13,403 nucleotides of DNA from an uncultured Roseiflexaceae bacterium (GCA_937988885.1 CALKHR010000059.1:1-13403); one strand, 5' to 3'; positions 1 to 6,742 are shown, counted from the first letter of the stretch. Translations and numbers: made by a program. Notes: generated from the sequence alone by a model not told the origin.

Positions 1-2
1 CC

Positions 3-65
3 CACCCGAATGTGCGCTTTGTGAGAACGGCTGAGGATGGGCTAGCGTGGCTCTCGGGCGCATGA
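3..65 (+). CDS. 3' end of an upstream gene (partial, tentative)
   Basis: One + frame is open from the window edge to a TGA at 63-65 and reads as a plausible protein tail ending in AEDGLAWLSGA. The other two + frames stop at 24 and about 33. The composition resembles coding sequence and the next recognisable promoter lies well downstream, so this is probably the C-terminus of a gene that begins outside the window. About 20 residues are visible, too few to name a family. It could still be chance. Confidence 0.4.
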   Translation, partial: HPNVRFVRTAEDGLAWLSGA

Positions 66-175
66 AGTTCTGACAACGCACTTCACCTTCGCCCGCACAG
101 AACTGTCAATGATTGTGTACCGCGGCTCCATCCGATCATCATCAAAGCGTGTAGCTAAAACTCTTTGCACTTTGC

Positions 176-217
176 AGGATCATGATCGGCGAATACCTCT
201 TATCAGTGCATGATCCT
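176..217. repeat. Inverted repeat AGGATCATG/CATGATCCT upstream of promoter
   Basis: Nine bases at 176-184 are perfectly complementary in inverse order to 209-217, with a 24-base spacer, ending 12 bases before the -35 box at 230. It could be a two-half-site operator or simply an RNA hairpin from an upstream transcript. Confidence 0.35.
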
Positions 218-229
218 AAAATATGGGTG

Positions 230-258
230 TTGACCATAAAACATGCCTGTGGTAGAAT
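230..258 (+). promoter_or_regulatory. Sigma-70-type promoter for the first TPR-membrane gene
   Basis: TTGACC at 230-235 and TAGAAT at 253-258 are separated by exactly 17 bases, each one mismatch from the housekeeping consensus. Transcription would begin near 265, giving a leader of about 200 nt before the start codon at 471. Confidence 0.65.
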
Positions 259-261
259 AGC

Positions 262-280
262 CAAAACAGAGGCTGTTTTG
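262..280. promoter_or_regulatory. Palindrome at the expected transcription start (possible operator)
   Basis: CAAAACAG at 262-269 and CTGTTTTG at 273-280 form a perfect 8-bp inverted repeat around AGG. It begins 3 bases after the -10 box, so it covers the predicted start point. A repressor bound there would block transcription; alternatively it forms a hairpin at the 5' end of the mRNA. No regulator is assigned. Confidence 0.4.
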
Positions 281-453
281 CGCGTAGGTGTGGGCAGCTT
301 TGTGTTCGTGTAGCAGGATTTCCTCGTTAAAAGCACTTACAGTAGCGGACTCGTTCGTCGCATTCTTCAATCACAGACCGCATTTTTAGCATAAAGTTAA
401 TTGGCAACGGATGTCGCGTCCGGATTGCCAATGTCCCGCAAGATGGCGGGCGC

Positions 454-460
454 AGGAGGA
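454..460 (+). promoter_or_regulatory. Shine-Dalgarno sequence fixing the start at 471
   Basis: AGGAGGA lies 10 bases before the ATG at 471. It argues for this start over an in-frame ATG at 411, which has no such site. Confidence 0.7.
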
Positions 461-470
461 AGGAACACGA

Positions 471-1727
471 ATGGCCGAATCAGATACGATACTCCAATTG
501 GGGATCGACGCCGCGCGCGAGGGGAATCGTGATGAGGCGCGTAACCTGTTCAGCCTGCTGACGCGTCAAGAGCCGGATAATCTATCGGCTTGGCTTTGGC
601 TCGCTGGCGTTGCCAATACCGTCGAAGAGCGACGTGTGGCTCTTGAGCGAGTGCTTGAGTTAGACCCCACCAATGAGATGGCGGCCAAAGGCTTGCAGAG
701 TATTGGTTCATCCAGCCCTGCATCAAGTACTCCACCTCCACCGCCCCCTGCCGCTCCAGCACGCGAAATGACCGACGAGGAACGCTACGCTGCTGAGCTC
801 GATTCTGCTTTTGACGATTACGATCTCGTGCCTCGTGTCGAAGCACCTCCACGTGTTGAGCCAGAACCCGATACAACCTCTGCCACAACGGCGGCGTCTT
901 CGTCTACCGAGCCGCGTATGACCGCGCGCCAGCGTAGCGCTGCCCGCCGCAATGCGCCGACACCCGTGCATGAGGATGATGATGAGGATTGGCGCTCGTC
1001 TGTGCGCACAGCGAGTCGCCCGCAGGGCCTGCGCAATATCCTGATCATCGCGTTGTTGGCGGTACTGTTGCTGTTCCTGTTGTGGTGGCTCTTCTTACGA
1101 GGTGGCAACGATACCGAGAGTTCGACGGCTCCTACAACGCTGCCCGCAACGCTTGAAGCGACCATTACCCCCGAGGGTGGTAGCGCTCCGACCGATGAGC
1201 CAGAGCCGACCGCCGAGCCGGAGCCGACCGCTGAGCCAACCTCTGAAGAGGCTCAGCCGAGCGCGCCGCCAACACCTGGCGATCTCGCGGCGGCCAACCC
1301 GCAGCCCGTTGAGATCGGTGCCGAGTTATCGGCTAATGGTTGGCGCTTCACCTTCCCTGGCATTTGTGTGGGGAGCTGCGCCACGATCCTTGGCCCGCAG
1401 GTCGGTAGCTCGACGGCCAATGGTTCGTATGTGGTGGTGTTGGTGCTGGTTGCTAACGACACTGGCAATACAACGCCGTTGCCCGCCGACTTCTTCGTCC
1501 TCAAGGATGAGCAGGGTCGCGTGTACAACGCACTGCCAGCCGTTTCGAGCCAGTATACGATCCCTGGCGTCAATGCTGATATCAGCATGGAGACTGCGGT
1601 GCCGGCGAACGGGGCGTACACCAGTATGCCTGTGATCTTCGATGTGGAGCACGGCGCTACGAACCTGGTGTTCTTCGCGGCTGGCAATACAGCGCAGGGC
1701 TGGCCGGTCCTTGAGAGCGTGCCATAA
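471..1727 (+). CDS. TPR-like membrane protein with extracytoplasmic beta domain (paralogue 1)
   Basis: A 418-residue protein. Residues 1-75 look like one to two TPR-type helical repeats (WLWLAGVANTVEERRVALERVLELDP). Residues 80-185 are low complexity, rich in Pro, Ser and acidic residues. A single transmembrane helix spans about 189-209, preceded by Arg/Lys-containing sequence, so the N-terminus should be cytoplasmic. A Pro/Thr/Glu stalk with repeated EPTAEP units (about 220-275) leads to a C-terminal domain (281-418) with alternating hydrophobic strands (VVVLVLVAND), resembling DUF4352/immunoglobulin-like modules. C299 and C303 could form a disulfide outside the membrane. There is no enzyme motif; a role in envelope sensing or protein interaction is an inference. 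The gene at 1934 encodes a paralogue. Confidence 0.85.
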   Translation: MAESDTILQLGIDAAREGNRDEARNLFSLLTRQEPDNLSAWLWLAGVANTVEERRVALERVLELDPTNEMAAKGLQSIGSSSPASSTPPPPPPAAPAREMTDEERYAAELDSAFDDYDLVPRVEAPPRVEPEPDTTSATTAASSSTEPRMTARQRSAARRNAPTPVHEDDDEDWRSSVRTASRPQGLRNILIIALLAVLLLFLLWWLFLRGGNDTESSTAPTTLPATLEATITPEGGSAPTDEPEPTAEPEPTAEPTSEEAQPSAPPTPGDLAAANPQPVEIGAELSANGWRFTFPGICVGSCATILGPQVGSSTANGSYVVVLVLVANDTGNTTPLPADFFVLKDEQGRVYNALPAVSSQYTIPGVNADISMETAVPANGAYTSMPVIFDVEHGATNLVFFAAGNTAQGWPVLESVP

Positions 1728-1750
1728 CCCGTTGAGCCAAAGATAGTCGG

Positions 1751-1790
1751 TTGTGGGTGTTTTCGCCCGTAAGGACGAGAGCACCCACAA
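1751..1790 (+). terminator. Hairpin downstream of paralogue 1, possible terminator
   Basis: TTGTGGGTG at 1751-1759 pairs with CACCCACAA at 1782-1790. The stem extends through G-T and A-T/C-G pairs to about 15 bp around a 10-base loop. It starts 23 bases after the stop codon. The following bases are TCTATATT rather than a run of T, so termination is likely but not certain. Confidence 0.5.
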
Positions 1791-1877
1791 TCTATATTCA
1801 AAGTCAGAGGTCGCTACAGATGATCTCCTTGCTGATGAGTGAACCACGCGGTTCTGGCTAAGAATACTGCAATCGTT

Positions 1878-1914
1878 CCGAGAACCCGCTATCAACAGGT
1901 TCTCGGTTTTCGTT
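1878..1914 (+). terminator. Intrinsic terminator or attenuator just before paralogue 2
   Basis: A perfect 9-bp GC-rich stem, CCGAGAACC (1878-1886) with GGTTCTCGG (1898-1906), encloses an 11-base loop and is followed by TTTTCGTT. It ends only 28 bases before the ATG at 1934, so it sits inside the leader of the next gene, not just behind the previous one. It is oriented to stop + strand transcription. Confidence 0.65.
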
Positions 1915-1933
1915 CTATACGTTCGGTAGAAGC

Positions 1934-3142
1934 ATGTCAGAACCACAGGCCCCACAATCATTGCCGCCCGAAATGCTCTCCGCTCTGCTCCAGACCGTTC
2001 GTCGCCGCCAACAACAAGGAGATCAAGTTGGAGCGCGGGTCGTTTTGCGCGCGCTGGCCAAGCAGTACAACGATGTGCGGCTTTGGCTTGCGCTCGCGAC
2101 CGTGGCCGCAAACCGCCAGGAACAGCGCCAAGCCATTGAACAAGCCCTCGCCCTCGACCCAGAGAACGCATTGGTGCAGCAGGCCCTTGCAGCGCTCAAT
2201 AACGGCTCTTCTCCCGTCGAACGCCGCCAAGCAGCGGTGACGCCTATGTTTGGCACGCCAAACAGTGTCACCTCAACCACCACATCGCTCGTTTCGCCCG
2301 ACGCACCAACCCAGCCGATGGAGATTGAGGCTGCCAATGCCTCGACCGAGCCGATGCAGTTGGGTGTTACCACTTCGGGTGCGGCGATGCACTCGCCCCC
2401 CACCCTTATGCCCCTCGATGAGGAGCGCGAGCACGCCCGCACCATTCGTTGGCCGTTGTATGCGCTGATCGCTATCTCGGTGTTGGTGGTGCTGGGAGCC
2501 GCTCTGTTCATCAACCGTTCCTCCAACGGGCCGAGCGTGCAGCCTACACCAACGGTGCCGCTGCCCGGCGCATTCGTGACACAGCAGCCGCTCGCCACCC
2601 CCACAGCGCAGCCCGAACAGACGCAGGCCCCCGCGCCAACGACAGCACCTGAGCCGAGCGTCACGCCGAGGGTTACGCCCAGTGCCACTCCCACTGCTAC
2701 CATCCCGCCGACGCCTCCGGCATTGCCCATCGGCGAGATTATGGTGAATGGCCAGTGGCAGGCGACACTCCTGCAACCGGATCATGCGGTGATCCTCGAT
2801 GGCGCGATCGGTTCATTGCAGCCGCGAGGGCGCTTCGTGCTGGTGCTGATCGCGATCAGCAATAGCGGTGCGAATCCGAGCCGCATCCCCGATACGCTCT
2901 TTACTTTACGCGATGCGATGGGAAATTCGTATCCCGCGCTTGCGGATGCCTCAACGACCTATCTCGATACCTATGGCCGTGGACAGCGCGGCGATCTAAG
3001 CTCTGCCGAGGAGATCCCGGCGGGAGGTGGGTTAGTGAGTGTGCCTTTGATTTTCGATGTGCCAGAGACGAGCCGCAAACTTTCGTTACATATGGGAAAT
3101 GAGCCGCTGGGTTGGCCCATTGGCGATAGTAACGCTCAATAA
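1934..3142 (+). CDS. TPR-like membrane protein with extracytoplasmic beta domain (paralogue 2)
   Basis: A 402-residue paralogue of the preceding protein with the same layout. A TPR-like helical part spans about 10-90 (VRLWLALATVAANRQEQRQA), followed by a Ser/Thr/Pro linker. A transmembrane helix at about 173-194 follows basic residues, and a Pro/Thr-rich stalk covers about 200-265. The C-terminal beta domain (268-402) shares signature segments with paralogue 1: a hydrophobic strand followed by a short Asn/Gly turn, a LKDEQG/LRDAMG turn, then VIFDV/LIFDV and a closing GWPV/GWPI. The Cys pair of paralogue 1 is absent. The start has only a weak ribosome site (GGTAGAAG). Function unknown; a tandem duplication followed by divergence is inferred. 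Confidence 0.85.
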   Translation: MSEPQAPQSLPPEMLSALLQTVRRRQQQGDQVGARVVLRALAKQYNDVRLWLALATVAANRQEQRQAIEQALALDPENALVQQALAALNNGSSPVERRQAAVTPMFGTPNSVTSTTTSLVSPDAPTQPMEIEAANASTEPMQLGVTTSGAAMHSPPTLMPLDEEREHARTIRWPLYALIAISVLVVLGAALFINRSSNGPSVQPTPTVPLPGAFVTQQPLATPTAQPEQTQAPAPTTAPEPSVTPRVTPSATPTATIPPTPPALPIGEIMVNGQWQATLLQPDHAVILDGAIGSLQPRGRFVLVLIAISNSGANPSRIPDTLFTLRDAMGNSYPALADASTTYLDTYGRGQRGDLSSAEEIPAGGGLVSVPLIFDVPETSRKLSLHMGNEPLGWPIGDSNAQ

Positions 3143-3147
3143 AGCGG

Positions 3148-3342
3148 TTAGACGTACATCTCGTTTTCGCACATAAATTGCTCGATATGTGCGTCGATGT
3201 ACTCGCTGATCTCTGATTGATCGGTCAGTTGGATGGTTTTCAAGCCTGTGGGTGTGTGTACCTCACAACGCCATAATCCATCTTCCCCCTGCCAAATGTG
3301 CAATTTCAAGTTCCCTACGGAACTATTGGACCATTCCTGCAT
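3148..3342 (-). CDS. Small 64-residue protein of unknown function
   Basis: The only minus-strand gene I accept. The ATG at 3342-3340 is preceded at six bases by GGAGGT (complement of 3349-3354), which favours it over an in-frame ATG nine codons upstream. The 64 residues suggest beta strands at 11-40 (LKLHIWQGEDGLWRCEV) and a helix at about 43-57 (SEISEYIDAHIEQF). There is no signal peptide or membrane helix. It ends 5 bases from the stop of the + strand paralogue 2, so the two genes converge with no room for a separate terminator. I do not recognise the family. Confidence 0.65.
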   Translation of the reverse strand: MQEWSNSSVGNLKLHIWQGEDGLWRCEVHTPTGLKTIQLTDQSEISEYIDAHIEQFMCENEMYV

Positions 3343-3348
3343 CGTAGT

Positions 3349-3354
3349 ACCTCC
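3349..3354 (-). promoter_or_regulatory. Shine-Dalgarno sequence of the small minus-strand gene
   Basis: Read on the minus strand this is GGAGGT, six bases before the ATG at 3342-3340. Optimal sequence and spacing are the main support for translation of this small gene. Confidence 0.65.
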
Positions 3355-3897
3355 AAACGATTGATACAACGCTGAACGGGAAATGGGCTCGCGAGAACTC
3401 TACGTTCTACTATGATAAAACTTTCATGTTGGCCAGACTTCGGTACAAATTGTGGTGGATATTCACATACGACTTTTGGAGTATGCTCTTCTCCTCTTTG
3501 CGATGTATGGAAGCTGCTTGAATGAGCGATGGATCGCATATTGGCCTTGTGTAATCACTTTCTCTGGCGATGATCTTTTTCCTCCTCACACTCCCCTAGT
3601 CTTTTCACTCTGTTCATTTTCTCGTGAAGCTGAGTCAAATACGTGTGCTGAAACGTATCGAAAGACCTACGCCGTTCGTCTAATCTGTAAGATGCAGCGA
3701 TAGGGTCGATAGTGGGCCGCCTGATGGGCATATTCGCCACGAGCTCACGCTTGTTGCGCGAAGAGACGCCAATTGCCTTTTTCGTATGCTCTTTGTTGCG
3801 ATGATGGTGCTCAACATTGCGGCATTACCAACGACCCTCGGGAAGAAAGGAGGATGCCGTCCTGTTGCTTTCTTCGCCACACAGTACGGCGCTTCAC
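3355..3897. other. AT-richer intergenic stretch
   Basis: More than 500 bases without a convincing gene, visibly richer in A and T between about 3400 and 3700 than the flanking genes. A small inverted repeat (AGAAC at 3394-3398 with GTTCT at 3404-3408) lies about 50 bases upstream of the minus-strand gene. Short open frames on both strands lack ribosome sites and protein-like composition. An AAAGGAGG at 3846-3853 lies upstream of the regulator gene, but its spacing suits no ATG. Confidence 0.5.
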
Positions 3898-4578
3898 ATG
3901 GAACAGTCGATGATGTCGTATTACACAAGCCATAAGCTCGAGCGATTTATTCGGCCCGAACTTGCCGAACAGCTTGTGGTGCACCGCTTCGCGCCCGGCG
4001 ATGTGATCTGCGAGTTGGGGCAGCCACTCGATCATCTTTCTTTCTTTGTGGAAGGATGCGCGAAGGTGTTTGTGCCAGGCTCGAATACGCGCCAACTGCT
4101 GCTCTGCTTCTATCAACCGCTGCAATTGCTCGGCGACCTGGAACTGTTCGAGCAGACGCCGCATGCTGTCACCACAGTGGTCGCACTGCACGAGTGCATC
4201 TGCCTCAGTCTGCCGCGCTCGGTGGTGCTCGAACAGCTCGCGAGCGACCCGCTGTTTCTCCAGCAACTCAACGCATCGATGAGCCAGAGGCTCAGCAGCG
4301 TGATCCGCAAGAGCGCCTTGAATATGCTGCAACCGCTAGAGAAGCGCGTGGCGAGCTATATGTTGGCGACTGCGACGCCGAACGAGCGGCAGCAACTGGT
4401 CTTTTCGGGCAATCTCACGCACACCGCCGATGCGTTGGGTACGAGTTTCCGGCACCTGCACCGCACCTTGCAGGCGCTCTGCAAGCAGGGGGTGATGGAG
4501 AAGCACGCCACCAGTTACGTCATTCTGCAGCGCGAGGAACTTGAGCGCCGCGCGGCGGATATCTGCCTATTCGCCTAG
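3898..4578 (+). CDS. Crp/Fnr-family transcription regulator, YeiL-like
   Basis: A 226-residue protein with a cyclic-nucleotide-binding-type beta barrel at about 28-112 (FAPGDVICELGQ, then VEGCAKVF and LLGDLELFEQ) and a dimerisation helix at about 113-155. A winged helix-turn-helix at about 172-205 has recognition helix SFRHLHRTLQALCKQGV. The pattern, including DLELFE and ATSYVILQREEL near the end, resembles E. coli YeiL. The phosphate-binding cassette reads GDLELF...HAVTTV: the Glu and Arg that hold cAMP in CRP are Asp and non-Arg here, so cAMP binding is unlikely. The start is uncertain. ATG 3898 gives the usual family length; TTG 3865 (11 bases after AAAGGAGG) and TTG 3817 are in frame. It lies 142 bases before a hydrolase gene on the same strand. 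Confidence 0.85.
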   Translation: MEQSMMSYYTSHKLERFIRPELAEQLVVHRFAPGDVICELGQPLDHLSFFVEGCAKVFVPGSNTRQLLLCFYQPLQLLGDLELFEQTPHAVTTVVALHECICLSLPRSVVLEQLASDPLFLQQLNASMSQRLSSVIRKSALNMLQPLEKRVASYMLATATPNERQQLVFSGNLTHTADALGTSFRHLHRTLQALCKQGVMEKHATSYVILQREELERRAADICLFA

Positions 4579-4707
4579 TTCGCGCCGTTCGGCATCTTCG
4601 TCTCGATGCTTTGGTACACCAGTTGCACTGCGTATGGTGTTTACGTTCGCTTGTCGCACAACAATGTGATACGTCGGACGTCCTATCAATGTGTACCATT
4701 TGGCATC

Positions 4708-4714
4708 AGAGGAG
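4708..4714 (+). promoter_or_regulatory. Shine-Dalgarno sequence fixing the hydrolase start at 4721
   Basis: AGAGGAG sits six bases before the ATG at 4721. It makes this start better than the in-frame GTG at 4691. Confidence 0.65.
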
Positions 4715-4720
4715 CGAGTT

Positions 4721-5575
4721 ATGCCATCCGTTGAGCAACCTGTGGAGTGCTTTTGCGATGCCACAAAGTTGAGTTATCTCTCTTCTGGCAGTGGGCCAGC
4801 GGCGATCGTGATGTTGCACGGCATCGGCGCATCGAAGGAGTTGTGGTGGTCGGCGATGCATGCGTTTGCACCTCTCGGGCGCCTGTTCGCCATCGATCTG
4901 CCTGGGCACGGCCATTCGCCGTTGCATGGAACGCCCGGTATGGCGCAGATCGCGCAGCGGGTCGCGGCGTTCTGCGATGCTCACGGGCTAACGGAGATCA
5001 CGCTGATCGGCCACTCGATGGGTGGCAATATCGCTGTCGAGTTGACGCTTGCGAATCCGACGCTGGTGCGCCGTTTGGTGTTGGTTGATCCGGCTGCGCA
5101 CGCCGCTCAACTGCCGATCTACACCACCAGCGCGCCGATCTATTCCAACTACCGCCGTTGGGCCGCTCTGCGCGCTAGCATGGCGATCGGTAAGCAGATC
5201 GGGCGGATCGGGCGATGGGTGCCCCGCGCGTGGCGCGGCGGTATGCTGCTGCCGGCCCTGCGCCGTGCGAGTTACCTGGCCCGTCACGATGTGTACGCCA
5301 TGAATCGGGAGCTTGATCATCTGCTGGAGAATCCGTTGTTGGAGCGCTTGCCCGCTATTCAGGTGCCGACGCTGGTGTTGAGCGGGCAGTTCGACCCGCT
5401 GGTGCCGCCCGCCCATTCGCGGCGTGTGGCCGCTGCCATCCCAGGTGCTCGGTTTGCGCTGGTGCCGCGCGCGGGCCACAATCCGATGGATGAGCGTCCG
5501 CAGGTGTTCGAGCCGCTGGTGCTGTCGTTCCTTCAGGAGGGGATGGATCATCCACAGATTACGCAGACCGTTTAG
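4721..5575 (+). CDS. Alpha/beta-fold hydrolase
   Basis: A 284-residue serine hydrolase of the alpha/beta fold. The oxyanion motif is HGIG (33-36). The nucleophile elbow is GHSMGG with Ser99, the acid is probably Asp225 (QFDPLVP) and the base His253 (RAGHNPMDE). A cap region of about residues 125-205 is rich in Arg and hydrophobic residues. No signal peptide, so it should be cytoplasmic. Family members cleave esters, lactones or C-C bonds; the substrate cannot be read from sequence. The last ten residues (MDHPQITQTV) and the stop come from an 18-bp repeat that recurs just downstream, so the natural C-terminus was probably replaced by the repeat. It may be co-expressed with the upstream regulator. 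Confidence 0.88.
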   Translation: MPSVEQPVECFCDATKLSYLSSGSGPAAIVMLHGIGASKELWWSAMHAFAPLGRLFAIDLPGHGHSPLHGTPGMAQIAQRVAAFCDAHGLTEITLIGHSMGGNIAVELTLANPTLVRRLVLVDPAAHAAQLPIYTTSAPIYSNYRRWAALRASMAIGKQIGRIGRWVPRAWRGGMLLPALRRASYLARHDVYAMNRELDHLLENPLLERLPAIQVPTLVLSGQFDPLVPPAHSRRVAAAIPGARFALVPRAGHNPMDERPQVFEPLVLSFLQEGMDHPQITQTV

Positions 5576-5594
5576 TATCCACAGATTACGCAGA
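5550..5594. repeat. Two copies of an 18-bp direct repeat, one inside coding sequence
   Basis: ATCCACAGATTACGCAGA occurs at 5550-5567 and again at 5577-5594, 27 bases start to start. The first copy encodes part of the hydrolase C-terminus; the second follows its stop codon. CCACAGATTACGCAG-type motifs are a known style of dispersed bacterial intergenic repeat. Confidence 0.8.
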
Positions 5595-5660
5595 TTAGGA
5601 TGAGGGTTTATTGCTCTGTTTTGGAAGTATCTACCATTTTTATGTTCAATGAAAAGCTCT

Positions 5661-5774
5661 GTCATCTCGAACGGTCGAAGCCCTGAGCGAAGCGAACGGG
5701 GAGAGATCTCAAAGTGCAATACAATGCAGAGCAATGCGATTTCTCACTTCGCCTAACGGCTCGTTCGGAATGAC
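5661..5774. repeat. 114-bp palindromic dispersed element with GTCAT termini
   Basis: It begins GTCATCTCGAACG and ends CGTTCGGAATGAC; 11 of 13 terminal positions pair as inverted repeats. The interior shares blocks in the same order with the element at 13231-13347: ATCTC, AGTGCA, GCAATGCGAT, TTCGCCT and GGCTCGTTCG. It has no coding capacity and behaves like a MITE- or REP-type element. It accounts for a spurious minus-strand reading frame here. Confidence 0.75.
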
Positions 5775-5883
5775 AATGAGAACTGTCAAAGACTGATAAA
5801 ACAGTGCATTTATTCTGTCGTTGTTCATCTGGTTGGATGGTGATGTAGGTATTAATTCCCATATATCTTGCTTTCGCCTCTAA

Positions 5884-5900
5884 TCACCGAGTCACCGAGG
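5884..5900. repeat. Octamer tandem repeat TCACCGAG x2
   Basis: TCACCGAG is repeated twice head to tail (5884-5899) plus one base. It is the reverse complement of the octamer array at 13151-13174. Together with 5550-5774 it makes this 400-base gap a cluster of dispersed repeats. Confidence 0.6.
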
Positions 5901-5916
5901 CAGCAAGGCAAATTGG

Positions 5917-5945
5917 TTGACATTGGCACCCGGTTGCCCTAGAAT
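5917..5945 (+). promoter_or_regulatory. Strong sigma-70-type promoter for the second hydrolase
   Basis: TTGACA at 5917-5922 is a perfect -35 box; TAGAAT at 5940-5945 is one mismatch from the -10 consensus; the spacer is 17 bases. Transcription would start near 5952, about 30 bases before the ATG at 5984. This is the best promoter in the window and marks a new transcription unit after the repeat cluster. Confidence 0.75.
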
Positions 5946-5983
5946 GTGGCAACGATACGCTAGCAACTGGTTTGGATGGTCTC

Positions 5984-6742
5984 ATGCCCTTGCTTCAGGT
6001 GCGCGATTTACAGCTTTATTATGAGCTCCATGGCGCTGGCGCGCCGCTGGTTTTACTGAACGGCGCACTTGATACAATCGAAACAGATTGGGGTAGGCAC
6101 CTCCCTGCTTTTGCCTCCCATTTTCGTGTGCTTGCCTTCGATCACCGAGGCCACGGTCGCACCAATAACCCTACTGGTTCTTTCCAAGGCTATAGCGGAT
6201 TCGCCGACGATCTCACCGCGCTGCTTGATACGCTCGACATCGAGCGGGCGTGTTTGTGCGGATTCAGCGATGGTGCGGCGACCGCGCTCACGTTCGCGCT
6301 ACGGCATCCCGAGCGCGTCGAGGCGATGGTGTTGGTAGGTGCTCGCCCAAACAACGATGCACAAGCGCTGCGCCTGCTCGACGCGATGACGCCCGAGCGA
6401 ATCATGGAGCGTTTTCCGCATTGGGCCGAGCAGTTGGATCGCCTGCACAATACGCGCGGCGGCGAAGGGTATTGGCAGAAGATGATGCATCAAATGGCCC
6501 CGTTCTGGCGTATTGGGCCGAATCTTGCCCTGTCCGAGTTAGCACACCTTACGATGCCAATTCTGCTCATTGCTGGCGAGCGCGATGGCTTCGGCAACCT
6601 CGATCAGCAACTCACAATGCGCCGGACGTTTCCAAATGCACAGCTTTGTATTGCACCGAACGCTGGGCATTTTGTGATGAATGATCAACCGGAGTTGTTT
6701 CAGTTGGTAGTGATGGACTTTCTCAGGCAGTTTGCCCGGTAA
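5984..6742 (+). CDS. Alpha/beta-fold hydrolase with atypical oxyanion motif
   Basis: A 252-residue alpha/beta hydrolase. The nucleophile elbow is GFSDGA with Ser95, the acid is Asp201 (GERDGF) and the base His229 (NAGHFVM). FDHRGHGRT (52-60) is the conserved loop after strand 4. The usual HGxG oxyanion segment after strand 3 is NGALD (26-30), with Asn in place of His. A short helical cap spans about 120-185 (TPERIMERFPHW). No signal peptide. The ATG at 5984 fits the promoter better than TTG at 5972, but neither has a clear ribosome site. Similar proteins include 3-oxoadipate enol-lactonase-like hydrolases; the substrate is unknown. It is only distantly similar to the hydrolase at 4721. Confidence 0.87.
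   Translation: MPLLQVRDLQLYYELHGAGAPLVLLNGALDTIETDWGRHLPAFASHFRVLAFDHRGHGRTNNPTGSFQGYSGFADDLTALLDTLDIERACLCGFSDGAATALTFALRHPERVEAMVLVGARPNNDAQALRLLDAMTPERIMERFPHWAEQLDRLHNTRGGEGYWQKMMHQMAPFWRIGPNLALSELAHLTMPILLIAGERDGFGNLDQQLTMRRTFPNAQLCIAPNAGHFVMNDQPELFQLVVMDFLRQFAR

Larger units (their letters stand above)
66..470. other. Intergenic region upstream of the first TPR-membrane gene
   Basis: About 400 bases without a credible gene. It contains an inverted repeat at 176-184/209-217, a promoter at 230-258, a tight palindrome at 262-280 at the expected transcription start, and a leader of roughly 200 nt before the ATG at 471. A short minus-strand frame across 142-336 has no ribosome binding site and no protein-like character. 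Confidence 0.6.

Noticed and set aside
3452..3703. 83-codon + strand frame with a hydrophobic start
   Set aside because: No ribosome binding site, GTG start, and a composition typical of random AT-richer sequence.
3817..3897. Upstream TTG starts for the Crp/Fnr regulator
   Set aside because: They add residues beyond the usual family length; TTG 3865 remains possible because of AAAGGAGG 11 bases upstream.
3854..3913. Nineteen-codon leader frame with AAAGGAGG and a TGA overlapping the ATG at 3910
   Set aside because: The ribosome site touches the ATG with no spacing, which is too close to work, and the peptide has no conserved feature.
5662..5862. Minus-strand frame containing CHSERAVRRSEKSH and RFAQGFDRS
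   Set aside because: It is the translation of the dispersed GTCAT element, a familiar source of spurious small proteins.
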